Origin: Kiritimatiellota bacterium
GTDB lineage: Bacteria; Verrucomicrobiota; Kiritimatiellia; JAAZAB01
Assembly: GCA_008636095.1 (NCBI GenBank)
Contig: VSJD01000219.1
Location: 1-10,000 of the forward strand
Length of the DNA: 10,000 nucleotides
Direction of reading: 5' to 3'
The number at the start of each line of letters is the position of its first letter. Within the stretch, counting starts at the first letter, position 1. The notes under the pieces are model-generated. The model did no database searches, was not told where the DNA came from, and saw only the letters and a program-made list of their open reading frames with translations. Of this stretch, positions 1-6,135 are shown piece after piece. The position numbers and the translations under genes were made by a program.

Positions 1-186
1 GCACCGGGTCTGAATTAATGACCCATTATAGAGTGCGAATGGAAGCATAACATGCCTCAGGATCGGAGCCCAGCGCCTGCCACGTCAGTCGCTTCTTGAC
101 AAGCCTTCTCATGGAAGAACACAAAGGTGGAAAAATCCTGTTTTCTATGCGATCTTTGCGTTCTTGTGGTTAATGCTTTTGGGTTG

Positions 187-203
187 CGGGCATAGCCCGT
201 TTT
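187..203 (+). terminator. small hairpin followed by four T's before the GHL10 gene
   Basis: CGGGC (187-191) and GCCCG (195-199) pair around a 3-base loop and are followed by TTTT (200-203). It may end transcription from upstream of the window, but the stem is short and the T run is minimal. It lies just before the Shine-Dalgarno of the next gene, so it could equally be a leader hairpin. Confidence 0.3.
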
Positions 204-219
204 CGACGGAGAATGGTTG

Positions 220-2214
220 ATGGAAAATGCTTACCAGAAGTGCGCCGCGGGCTTTTCACTGGGCTTAATTTTTTATTTGACGTTGGCTGGCACGGTCGCC
301 GCCGATCGTGAAAAAACATTCGACCTGGTGATTGTGCAGGGCACGCTTTCGATGGCCAACGCTGGTGAACAAACGTATGCCCGCAGTAGGACTAAGCGCA
401 TTAGCCGCTGGCTCCAGGACTTTGGTCTTGTCCATAGTGTTGTGGATGACGAGGCCGTAGTGGCCGGCCAGCTGAAATCGGCACAGGTAGCCATCCTGCC
501 CTACAATTCCCTGCCGCCGGACAAAGAACTGCGCGCACTGGAATCCTTTGTAAAACAGGGCGGCAAGCTGATGGTGTTTTATTCGGCCGAGCCCAAGTTG
601 GCCAAGCTGATGGGCCTCAAGCTCGGCAGTTACCAGGCGTCCAAAGTTATCGGTCAATGGAGCAGTTTTGCGTTTAACAAGCATGCGCCACCACTCGTGC
701 CGAAGGTGGTATACCAGGACTCGTCCAATATATTGCCGGCCTACCCGGCGGATAAAGACAGCCAGGTTATTGCCTGCTGGCAAAACAGCGCCGGGAAAGA
801 TCTGGCCGATCCGGCCTGGGTGCAATCGCCCCACGGCTTGTGGATGTCCCATGTGCTCCTGGACAGCGACGCCGTCAACAAACAGCGCATGCTGCTGGCC
901 CTGTTAGGTGCTTATGTTCCTTCCCTCTGGGAGCAATCTGCCGCACGCGTCATGGCCCGCGCAGGAAAAGTGGGGCCGTTTATCAACTTGAACGATGCCG
1001 TTACCGGCATCACCCGGATGGCACGGGGCGCAACCGCAGAGGAATTTGTGAACGCCCTGCTGGCACAGTGCGGCCAGGACTATAAAATCATGTCCGCCGC
1101 CCTGGCGAAGCGGAAATACGCGGAAGTCGTGGAAACTGGACAGCGCCTCCAAACCAAATTGGTGGAAGCGTTCGCCCGTGTCCAGCACCCTAAAAACCAG
1201 GAATTCCGCGGTGTCTGGGACCACACCGGGCTGGGCCTCTATCCCGGGAACTGGCCCAAAACCGGCCGGATCCTGGCCGATGCCGGCATGCATGCCGTTT
1301 TTGTCAATGTGCTCTGGGCAGGCTTGGCGCATTACGATAGCCGGGTTGTGCCGCAGTCGGAAGCCGTCAGCCGCTACGGTGACCAGTTAAAACAATGCCT
1401 GGCCGCCGCGCACGCGAACCACCTGGAAGTCCACGTCTGGAAAATCTGCTGGAATCTGAGCAATGCACCGGAATCTTTCGTGGCCGCCATGCGGAAGGCA
1501 GGGCGCTTGCAAGTCACCAACACCGGCAAGGAACTGGAATGGCTCTGTCCCTCCCATCCCGATAACGTGGCCTTGGAACTGAAAGCCATCAGCGAGGTAC
1601 TCAATCGTTATACGGTGGACGGTATTCACTTGGATTACGTGCGCTATCCGGATAATAACGCCTGTTTCTGCAACGGGTGCCGCCGGCGCTTCGCCCAGCA
1701 GCTGGGCGAGAAAATCACCGACTGGCCCAAAAGCGCGCAAAGCGGCAATCTGAGCAGCAAATACAATTCCTGGCGTAGTGCGCAGATCACCGCGTTGGTC
1801 CGCGCCGTGCATGACTTGGCCCGCAATTCCGGTGTCCAGACCTCGAAGAGAGTCAGGATATCGGCCGCGGTCTATCAGGGATATCCCGGCTGTATCAATA
1901 GCATTGGCCAGGACTGGGGCCGCTGGCTGAAAGAAGACCTGGTGGATTTTGTCTGCCCCATGGATTACACGACCAGCAACGACGTGTTTAAGGATCTGAT
2001 CCGGCGTCAGTTGGCGCTTGCCAACGCCGGCGGGCGCGTGTTTCCCGGCCTGGGTGTCACCGCCATGGAAAGCCAGTTGGCGCCCGACCAGGTCATTGAG
2101 CAGATCCGGCAGACGCGCGAGGCCGGCGCGGACGGGTTTGTCCTATTCGATCTTAACCGCACCCTGGAACACGACATTCTACCGGCGTTGCGCATGGGCC
2201 TGACCAGGCCATAG
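220..2214 (+). CDS. secreted GHL10-like glycosyl hydrolase (family 10-like, COG1649 type)
   Basis: Predicted exported glycosidase-like protein of about 664 residues. Residues 1-28 look like a Sec signal peptide: a Lys at 7, a hydrophobic core and a likely cut after TVAA. Residues about 34-135 alternate strands and helices like a glutamine-amidotransferase-like Rossmann domain (VAILPYN, GGKLMVFYSAE). From about 329 (EFRGVWDH) to the end is a GHL10-type TIM barrel, with the family signature VDGIHLDYVRYP at 466-477 and a late strand DFVCPMDY. The family includes DigH/YngK-type enzymes, some acting on peptidoglycan glycan strands; the substrate here is unknown. A Cys cluster (CFCNGC, 482-487) follows the signature and could bind metal. 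The ATG at 220 is chosen because GGAG lies 8 bases upstream at 208-211; a TTG at 217 precedes it in frame. Family assignment is firm, substrate is not. Confidence 0.85.
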   Translation: MENAYQKCAAGFSLGLIFYLTLAGTVAADREKTFDLVIVQGTLSMANAGEQTYARSRTKRISRWLQDFGLVHSVVDDEAVVAGQLKSAQVAILPYNSLPPDKELRALESFVKQGGKLMVFYSAEPKLAKLMGLKLGSYQASKVIGQWSSFAFNKHAPPLVPKVVYQDSSNILPAYPADKDSQVIACWQNSAGKDLADPAWVQSPHGLWMSHVLLDSDAVNKQRMLLALLGAYVPSLWEQSAARVMARAGKVGPFINLNDAVTGITRMARGATAEEFVNALLAQCGQDYKIMSAALAKRKYAEVVETGQRLQTKLVEAFARVQHPKNQEFRGVWDHTGLGLYPGNWPKTGRILADAGMHAVFVNVLWAGLAHYDSRVVPQSEAVSRYGDQLKQCLAAAHANHLEVHVWKICWNLSNAPESFVAAMRKAGRLQVTNTGKELEWLCPSHPDNVALELKAISEVLNRYTVDGIHLDYVRYPDNNACFCNGCRRRFAQQLGEKITDWPKSAQSGNLSSKYNSWRSAQITALVRAVHDLARNSGVQTSKRVRISAAVYQGYPGCINSIGQDWGRWLKEDLVDFVCPMDYTTSNDVFKDLIRRQLALANAGGRVFPGLGVTAMESQLAPDQVIEQIRQTREAGADGFVLFDLNRTLEHDILPALRMGLTRP

Positions 2215-2225
2215 GGACGGAGGCC

Positions 2226-2253
2226 AGACGACAGATGACGGATGACGGACGAT
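2226..2253. repeat. short tandem-like repeat of GACGGAT/GACAGAT units
   Basis: Right after the GHL10 stop codon the sequence runs through overlapping copies of a 7-8 base unit (CAGACGA, CAGATGACG, GATGACGGAC). It is degenerate and non-coding. Similar GAC/GAT-rich strings occur between genes in many environmental bacterial genomes; whether they share an origin cannot be told here. Confidence 0.45.
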
Positions 2254-2281
2254 TCAATTTTAAATATCTTTGGATTAGCTT

Positions 2282-2310
2282 TTGACTTCGGCCTTCGTTT
2301 CCATTATGAT
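2282..2310 (+). promoter_or_regulatory. sigma70-type promoter for pyrH-frr
   Basis: TTGACT (2282-2287) and TATGAT (2305-2310) are separated by exactly 17 bases, each one mismatch from consensus. Transcription would start near 2317, giving a leader of about 40 bases before the pyrH ATG. This is the best promoter match in the window. It suggests that pyrH-frr is expressed separately from the upstream glycosidase gene. Confidence 0.65.
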
Positions 2311-2357
2311 AATCGGCGAAAAACAATAAAAACAACTGTTGCCCGGGAAAACGCATC

Positions 2358-3107
2358 ATGACGGGAAAACCGATCGGCAAAAGCAGATTCAAACGGGTCC
2401 TTTTTAAACTCAGCGGCGAGGCCATGCGGAACAAGCAAACCCGCCTGAGTATTGATCCGGACATGGTGCGGACCGTCGCCGCCCGGATCAAGACGGCGCG
2501 GGCCATGGGCGCCCAGATCGCGGTGGTCATCGGTGGCGGCAACATTTTCCGGGGCGGGAACGGGCAGGCCCACGGGATTGATCGTAACACGGGCGATTAC
2601 ATGGGCATGCTGGCCACGATAATTAACGCCCTGGCGCTCCAGGACGCCCTGGAAAAAATAAGCGTGGAGACACGCGTGCAGACAGCCATCGAAATGAAAC
2701 AAATTGCCGAGCCGTTCATCCGCCGGCGGGCGATCCGGCACTTGGAAAAGGGACGCGTGGTCATTTTCGGCGGCGGCACGGGCAACCCCTATTTTACAAC
2801 CGACAGCGCCGCGGCCCTGCGCGCCAACGAAATCGGCGCCAATGTCCTGCTGAAGGCCACCAAGGTGGATGGGATTTATACGGATGATCCGCTTAAAAAT
2901 GCTAAGGCACGGCGCTACACGACCCTGACCTTCCGTCAGGCGCTGAAGGATTCGCTGAAGGTGATGGATTCGGCGGCTTTTGCATTGTGCATGGAGAACA
3001 ATATCCCTATTATTGTGTTTGATTTCTTCAAACCCGGGAATGTCGAGCGCGTGCTGGCGGGTTGCCGGATCGGCACGCTGGTCAAAAATCCCGCCATTGG
3101 CGGATAA
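2358..3107 (+). CDS. pyrH: UMP kinase (uridylate kinase)
   Basis: Cytoplasmic kinase that converts UMP plus ATP to UDP in pyrimidine nucleotide synthesis; bacterial enzymes of this family are hexamers of the amino-acid-kinase fold. The 249 residues cover the full family length. Motifs seen: KLSGE (17-21), GGGNIFRG (59-66), the UMP-side GDYMGMLAT (79-87), [18 protein letters not shown] (139-156), [12 protein letters not shown] (167-178) and MDSAAFALC (203-211). The N-terminus is a few residues longer than in many homologues. No strong Shine-Dalgarno precedes the ATG, but no better start lies before KLSGE. frr follows after 60 bases, the usual partner. The rpsB-tsf pair often found upstream is absent from this window. 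Promoter at 2282-2310. Confidence 0.97.
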   Translation: MTGKPIGKSRFKRVLFKLSGEAMRNKQTRLSIDPDMVRTVAARIKTARAMGAQIAVVIGGGNIFRGGNGQAHGIDRNTGDYMGMLATIINALALQDALEKISVETRVQTAIEMKQIAEPFIRRRAIRHLEKGRVVIFGGGTGNPYFTTDSAAALRANEIGANVLLKATKVDGIYTDDPLKNAKARRYTTLTFRQALKDSLKVMDSAAFALCMENNIPIIVFDFFKPGNVERVLAGCRIGTLVKNPAIGG

Positions 3108-3129
3108 ACACCGCAATAGATGGGTAAAC

Positions 3130-3148
3130 CCTGCCCGCCATAGGCAGG
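3130..3148 (+). repeat. CCTGCC/GGCAGG hairpin in the pyrH-frr spacer
   Basis: A perfect 6-bp inverted repeat (3130-3135 with 3143-3148) with a 7-base loop lies between the pyrH stop and the frr Shine-Dalgarno. There is no T run, so it is not a typical terminator. It may be an mRNA stability or processing element, or one copy of a short palindromic intergenic repeat. Confidence 0.45.
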
Positions 3149-3167
3149 TAGAATCGGAGCGCACGTC

Positions 3168-3731
3168 ATGGAATCACTGGATGATGTCCTGCTGGAAACC
3201 GAAGACAAGATGGCCAAATCATTGGAATTCCTGCAACAGCAGTTTGGGGGTTTGCGCACCGGCAAGGCGTCCGCCAGCCTTGTGGACCATATCACCGTCT
3301 TGTATTACGGCACCCAGGTGCGCCTGCGTGAGATCGCCAATATCTCAACGCCCGACATGCGGCTTATCGTAATTAACGCTTATGACCCCACCGCCTTGCC
3401 GGCCATCGAAAAAGCCGTTAGCGCCGCCAACCTCGGTATCACGCCGCTCAACGATGGGCGCGTCATCCGCATCCCGATCCCGGAACTGAGCGAGGAACGC
3501 CGCCGCGAACTCTCCAAGGTGGCCAAACAGATGACCGAAAAGGCACGGGTAGTTATCCGCAGTAACCGCCAGGAAGCCAACGAACAGGTCAAGCGCCTGC
3601 TTAAAGCCAGTTCGATCACGGAGGACGAGAAGGACCACGCCCTCAAGGAAATCCAGAAATACACGGACGATTTTATCAAGAAAATGGACCAGGCCCTGGA
3701 AGCCAAGGAAAAGGAGATGATGACGTTCTAA
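3168..3731 (+). CDS. frr: ribosome recycling factor
   Basis: RRF works with EF-G in the cytoplasm to split the post-termination ribosome. The 187-residue length fits the family (about 185). The sequence follows the family closely: a first helix ending in LRTGKASASLVDHI, the strand ITVLYYGTQVRLREIANIS, then ISTPDMRLIVINAYDP, the NLGITPLNDGRVIRIPIPELSEERRREL hinge and domain, and the long C-terminal helix ending in charged KEKEMMTF. GGAG at 3156-3159 lies 8 bases before the ATG. It is probably cotranscribed with pyrH from the promoter at 2282-2310. Nothing is odd in the protein itself. Confidence 0.97.
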   Translation: MESLDDVLLETEDKMAKSLEFLQQQFGGLRTGKASASLVDHITVLYYGTQVRLREIANISTPDMRLIVINAYDPTALPAIEKAVSAANLGITPLNDGRVIRIPIPELSEERRRELSKVAKQMTEKARVVIRSNRQEANEQVKRLLKASSITEDEKDHALKEIQKYTDDFIKKMDQALEAKEKEMMTF

Positions 3732-3759
3732 TGTGGGCCTTGCCCGCCGCGTCACTACG

Positions 3760-3787
3760 CTTGCGTTCCGCAAGTGGCTTGGCCACT
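3760..3787 (+). terminator. two overlapping hairpins just after frr
   Basis: CTTGCG/CGCAAG (3760-3765 with 3769-3774, loop TTC) and AGTGGC/GCCACT (3773-3778 with 3782-3787, loop TTG) are both perfect 6-bp stems, sharing two bases so that only one can form fully. They start about 30 bases after the frr stop. No T run follows directly, so an intrinsic terminator is possible but weak; mutually exclusive structures or a palindromic repeat are alternatives. Confidence 0.4.
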
Positions 3788-3791
3788 CAAG

Positions 3792-3892
3792 AAATTCCAA
3801 GGAATAGTCAAATTCTAATAAAAACAAAATAAATCTTGGTTTTCTTTCCGTTTTTTACCTTTGCCTTAATTGATTGCATTTCCTTGGAATTT
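3792..3892. repeat. AT-rich block bounded by a 13-bp perfect inverted repeat
   Basis: AAATTCCAAGGAA at 3792-3804 is the exact reverse complement of TTCCTTGGAATTT at 3880-3892. Each arm is itself nearly palindromic (ATTCC/GGAAT). The 75 bases between are A/T-rich with no ORF. Two further variants of the right arm follow, TTGGATTTT at 3898-3906 and TTGGAATTT at 3905-3913. It could be a small non-autonomous element or a run of degenerate intergenic repeat; no clear target duplication is seen. Confidence 0.4.
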
Positions 3893-3922
3893 GAAGCTTG
3901 GATTTTGGAATTTCGCTGGTGT

Positions 3923-3956
3923 GCCCTGAAGTATGCGCTGAGCTTAACTTCAGGGC
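3923..3956. promoter_or_regulatory. 10-bp perfect inverted repeat upstream of the repeat-protein gene
   Basis: GCCCTGAAGT (3923-3932) and ACTTCAGGGC (3947-3956) are perfectly complementary around a 14-base loop. The stem would be stable in RNA; as DNA the halves are about two helical turns apart (24 bases between starts), which would suit a dimeric operator. A T-rich stretch occurs at 3973-3986, too far for a standard intrinsic terminator. It sits 73 bases before the start of the next gene. Confidence 0.45.
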
Positions 3957-4028
3957 GTGGCCATTCTTGATGTTTTCTTGTTTTTTATAGCGGTTCGCAA
4001 CGTTTAAGGTGCTAACCGGGAGAGAACT

Positions 4029-5147
4029 ATGACAGATAATGGATCCGCTCATGATCCGGCTGACGCGCCGCCTTCTAACGACGATCTTAAAAGCCAGACC
4101 TCGCGAATTTCCTTGGAGAGCGCCCGGCCGCTTAAATCACCGCTCGAAGTGAAAAAAGCCACAGGCCTCGTGCCCGGTATTCCGGCGGTTGGACCGATTC
4201 CGCAAACCATTCGCCTGAAACGTCCCCCCACATCGCCGATCACGGTGCAACCCGTTGACCTGCAGCCAGCGGTAAAAAAGGCCAGCGATACCGCGCTCGT
4301 GCAGGCACCCACCACCGTCCGAGCCGCGACCGCGGAAACGGTCAAGCGGCAGACCTCGCGAATCGGGCTGGCCGAATCAATGGCACCCAAGGGTCCCACG
4401 GACTTTAAGCGAACCACCGGCCCTATCTTAGGCATTCCAACGCATGCCGGGCCGATTCCACAAACTATTCGCCTGAAGCGCCCGGTTACGTCGCCAGCGA
4501 AGCGCCCACCCACATCCCCAGTCATCGCCAAACCCTCGGAACCCTCCGTGATGCCGCGCGTGGAACCGGTAACGAGGGGCGGCCAGGACACTACCGAAGC
4601 GCCGACGGTCATTAAACATATAGCCGCGCCCAAGACACCGACATCGCGCATCGTGCTGGAAGAGCTGTCCGAGCCAGTCTCCGCCACCACTAAACCGCCC
4701 ACAACCAACATTCCGCCGCTCACGTCTGCGGAACCACCGGCACCCAAGACCATCCGCCTGAAACGGCCTTCCACCCTGAGTGACGCCGAAGAAACTATCC
4801 AAGTCATAAAAGCGGAGGAATCGCTGCGGACGGCCGGAAAAGGGGAAACCGCAAAAATTGATTTACCGCTCGAGGATAGCTCCCTGACGCCCATTACCCA
4901 GCGCAAGACAATCAAGATCAAGCGCACGGACCGTACTGTCACGCCCCGCTCGGCAACGCCGGAGGCCGCCGCGGCGCCAGAACCCGGCGCCCTCGTGGAA
5001 GCGCCCGCGCCGGAAGAGGAGGAAACGTTTGCATTTCCGCTCGTGGCTGTCGCCGCGACGCTTTGTATCGCCGCCCTTGTTTATATTATGGTTGCACAGG
5101 CATTTGGCGTCCATCTGCTTTTGCCATCTTCCATGCAATTGCATTGA
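4029..5147 (+). CDS. unrecognised basic repeat protein with C-terminal membrane anchor
   Basis: I do not recognise a family with known function. The 372 residues are rich in Pro, Thr, Ser, Lys and Arg and look disordered. Four imperfect units pair a box T(S/A)(R/K)I-x-L with a box TI(R/K)(L/I)KR: T24 with T60, T109 with T146, T205 with T241, and T274 with T294. The first three pairs are 36-37 residues apart, the fourth only 20. Units 1 and 2 also share a G-I-P and GPIPQTIRLKRP stretch, pointing to internal duplication. After an acidic patch (EEEE, 329-332) comes one hydrophobic segment at about 334-356 and a 10-15 residue tail. There is no signal peptide, so a cytoplasmic N-terminal part anchored by its tail is likely. 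GGGAG at 4018-4022 supports the ATG. trxA follows after 119 bases. Confidence 0.8.
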   Translation: MTDNGSAHDPADAPPSNDDLKSQTSRISLESARPLKSPLEVKKATGLVPGIPAVGPIPQTIRLKRPPTSPITVQPVDLQPAVKKASDTALVQAPTTVRAATAETVKRQTSRIGLAESMAPKGPTDFKRTTGPILGIPTHAGPIPQTIRLKRPVTSPAKRPPTSPVIAKPSEPSVMPRVEPVTRGGQDTTEAPTVIKHIAAPKTPTSRIVLEELSEPVSATTKPPTTNIPPLTSAEPPAPKTIRLKRPSTLSDAEETIQVIKAEESLRTAGKGETAKIDLPLEDSSLTPITQRKTIKIKRTDRTVTPRSATPEAAAAPEPGALVEAPAPEEEETFAFPLVAVAATLCIAALVYIMVAQAFGVHLLLPSSMQLH

Positions 5148-5188
5148 CCTTGGATGTCAAGCCAAGCTCGTAAAGGTCATTCTAAATT

Positions 5189-5222
5189 TTTCCGCCACAG
5201 GCGGATCCGCTCGAGGCGGAAA
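5189..5222 (+). repeat. inverted repeat TTTCCGCC/GGCGGAAA upstream of trxA
   Basis: TTTCCGCC (5189-5196) pairs perfectly with GGCGGAAA (5215-5222). The loop contains the palindrome GCGGATCCGC (5201-5210), and CCGCC at 5192-5196 can instead pair with GGCGG at 5200-5204. It lies in the leader of trxA, 45 bases before the start. It may be an attenuator-like fold or a palindromic intergenic repeat. Confidence 0.45.
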
Positions 5223-5266
5223 CATCATTGCGCATTCCTAATTTTTAACTTATAGGAGGTCCTACC

Positions 5267-5596
5267 ATGACATCCAACCCGGTTGTTCACCTGACCGCCG
5301 CTAACTGGGACACTGAAGTAACGAAAGCAACGACCCCCGTGCTGGTGGATTTCTGGGCCGAATGGTGCGGTCCCTGTAAAATGATTGCCCCGGTCCTCGA
5401 TGAACTGGCGGGCGAATTATCCGGAAAAATCAAGATCGCCAAGGTCAATGTCGAGGAGAGCCAGGACCTGGCCGCCAAATTTCATATCCATTCCATCCCT
5501 ACCTTGCTCGTCTTCAAGGCCGGCGTCGTCCAGGAACAGATGGTCGGCGCCCCGCGCAAAGCCGACCTGAAAACCAAACTGAGCGCGTACCTGTAA
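5267..5596 (+). CDS. trxA: thioredoxin
   Basis: Small cytoplasmic dithiol-disulfide oxidoreductase that reduces protein disulfides and is recharged by thioredoxin reductase. The length of 109 residues is typical. The active site WCGPC is at 33-37 (Cys34, Cys37), the conserved buried acid is Asp28 in VDFWAEW, and the cis-proline loop is SIPT with Pro78. The final helix is intact. There is no signal peptide, so it is not an exported thioredoxin-like protein. A strong Shine-Dalgarno AGGAGGT (5254-5260) lies 6 bases before the ATG. Thioredoxin reductase is not in the window. The upstream repeat-protein gene may share its transcript, but the 119-base gap with a hairpin makes this uncertain. Confidence 0.96.
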   Translation: MTSNPVVHLTAANWDTEVTKATTPVLVDFWAEWCGPCKMIAPVLDELAGELSGKIKIAKVNVEESQDLAAKFHIHSIPTLLVFKAGVVQEQMVGAPRKADLKTKLSAYL

Positions 5597-5626
5597 GCGG
5601 ATAATTACCTTTCAGGCAGACCGGCC

Positions 5627-5767
5627 ATGGCGGAAACCAAAGAGCTTTTCCAGCTTCTTCAGGTCAATTTCAATGGGTGGGTATCCATGCCACCCGAAAA
5701 GCAATTTCTTATCAATCTCATTTCCTGGTCTTTCCGGTTAGGTGATCACTCTTGTCCAAAACAATAA
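5627..5767 (+). CDS. possible 46-residue ORF after trxA
   Basis: An ATG 30 bases after the trxA stop opens 46 codons: MAETKELFQLLQ at the start, an aromatic middle (NGWVSMPPEKQFLINLISWSF) and CPKQ at the end. Composition looks protein-like, with Leu/Phe helices and few rare codons, but the upstream AGGC is only a weak ribosome site. It could be a real small protein, the left-over start of a longer gene whose remainder was lost to the repeat-rich spacer, or chance. I know no family for it. A 6-bp stem (GGGTGG 5675-5680 with CCACCC 5690-5695) lies inside it. Confidence 0.3.
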   Translation: MAETKELFQLLQVNFNGWVSMPPEKQFLINLISWSFRLGDHSCPKQ

Positions 5768-5879
5768 TTTTAGAATGCATACAATCGTTGATAACACAGC
5801 AATATCTTAAAATTGTCGATTGACGAGACCTCATCCTCCCCTTGGGAGAGGGAATGTTATTTTGGACACCAATGTTAGG

Positions 5880-5888
5880 TGATATAAT
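5880..5888 (+). promoter_or_regulatory. extended -10 promoter candidate (TGATATAAT)
   Basis: A perfect TATAAT (5883-5888) is preceded by TG at the extended -10 position. Upstream only a weak -35 (TTGGAC 5862-5867, 15-base spacing) is present. It would give a leader of roughly 240 bases to the DUF5107 gene. The surroundings are A/T-rich, so chance occurrence is possible. Confidence 0.35.
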
Positions 5889-5930
5889 AATTTTTTGGAA
5901 CACACAATACTCCCGAAACACTGTTAACCT

Positions 5931-5991
5931 TGAGCAAGCCCTGAGCAGACCGGTGGTGAGCAAAGTCGAACCAGTCGAAGGGCGCGTCGAA
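5931..5991. repeat. REP-like intergenic element with TGAGCA and GTCGAA words
   Basis: TGAGCA occurs at 5931 (as TGAGCAAG), 5942 and 5957, and GTCGAA at 5965, 5974 and 5986. The block CCCTGAGC ... GTCGAAGGG (5939-5982) has complementary ends and resembles the widespread CCCTGAGC-n-GTCGAAGGG class of intergenic repeats known from many bacterial phyla. Resemblance is from memory; copy number in this genome is unknown. Confidence 0.5.
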
Positions 5992-6017
5992 ATCCCGATA
6001 CGCTTTGTGATCGGGAT
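5992..6017. repeat. perfect 8-bp inverted repeat ATCCCGAT/ATCGGGAT
   Basis: ATCCCGAT (5992-5999) and ATCGGGAT (6010-6017) are complementary around a 10-base loop and abut the preceding repeat element. They could be part of the same element, a hairpin in the DUF5107 leader, or an operator. No T run follows. Confidence 0.45.
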
Positions 6018-6102
6018 GACTATGAATAAAAATGGAGTTTCCATGAATAAGTCAGGTTAAGCCTTTTTGGTGTTTGGTGGTTCCGCGAGCAACATATTTA
6101 AC

Positions 6103-6126
6103 CAGCGCCAGGCGCTGTCCAGGAGG
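6103..6126 (+). promoter_or_regulatory. palindrome plus Shine-Dalgarno that fixes the DUF5107 start
   Basis: CAGCGCC-A-GGCGCTG (6103-6117) is a perfect 15-base palindrome; in RNA it gives a 6-bp stem with loop CAG. Three bases later AGGAGG (6121-6126) lies 9 bases before a GTG at 6136. This strong ribosome site favours the GTG over an in-frame upstream codon at 6067, whose extra residues do not look like the family. The stem beside the site could tune translation. Confidence 0.55.
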
Positions 6127-6135
6127 AAGAATACC

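Larger units (their letters stand above)
5768..6135. other. gene-free, repeat-rich spacer between trxA region and DUF5107 gene
   Basis: I see no convincing gene on either strand here. From left to right the spacer holds a CTCCC/GGGAG hairpin (5836-5848), an extended -10 promoter candidate (5880-5888), a mosaic of TGAGCA and GTCGAA words (5931-5991), a perfect 8-bp inverted repeat (5992-6017) and a 15-base palindrome against the ribosome site (6103-6117). Confidence 0.6.

Noticed and set aside
96..124. Perfect -35 hexamer TTGACA.
   Set aside because: No acceptable -10 hexamer lies 16-18 bases downstream.
125..220. Reading RWKNPVFYAIFAFLWLMLLGCGHS..., resembling a lipoprotein signal with a lipobox, ending in TGA overlapping the next ATG.
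   Set aside because: No start codon precedes the hydrophobic stretch in frame; from the only ATG (173) it is 15 residues. Probably chance.
265..852. Minus-strand ORF of 195 codons inside the GHL10 gene.
   Set aside because: Antisense shadow of a well-supported coding frame, with no family-like sequence.
4049..4942. Long minus-strand ORF (297 codons) opposite the repeat protein.
   Set aside because: Composition mirrors the repetitive Pro/Thr/Arg-rich sense strand, and the plus frame has the ribosome site and an ordered domain plan with a membrane anchor.
5675..5695. GGGTGG/CCACCC stem as the trxA terminator.
   Set aside because: No T run follows and it lies inside a possible small ORF.
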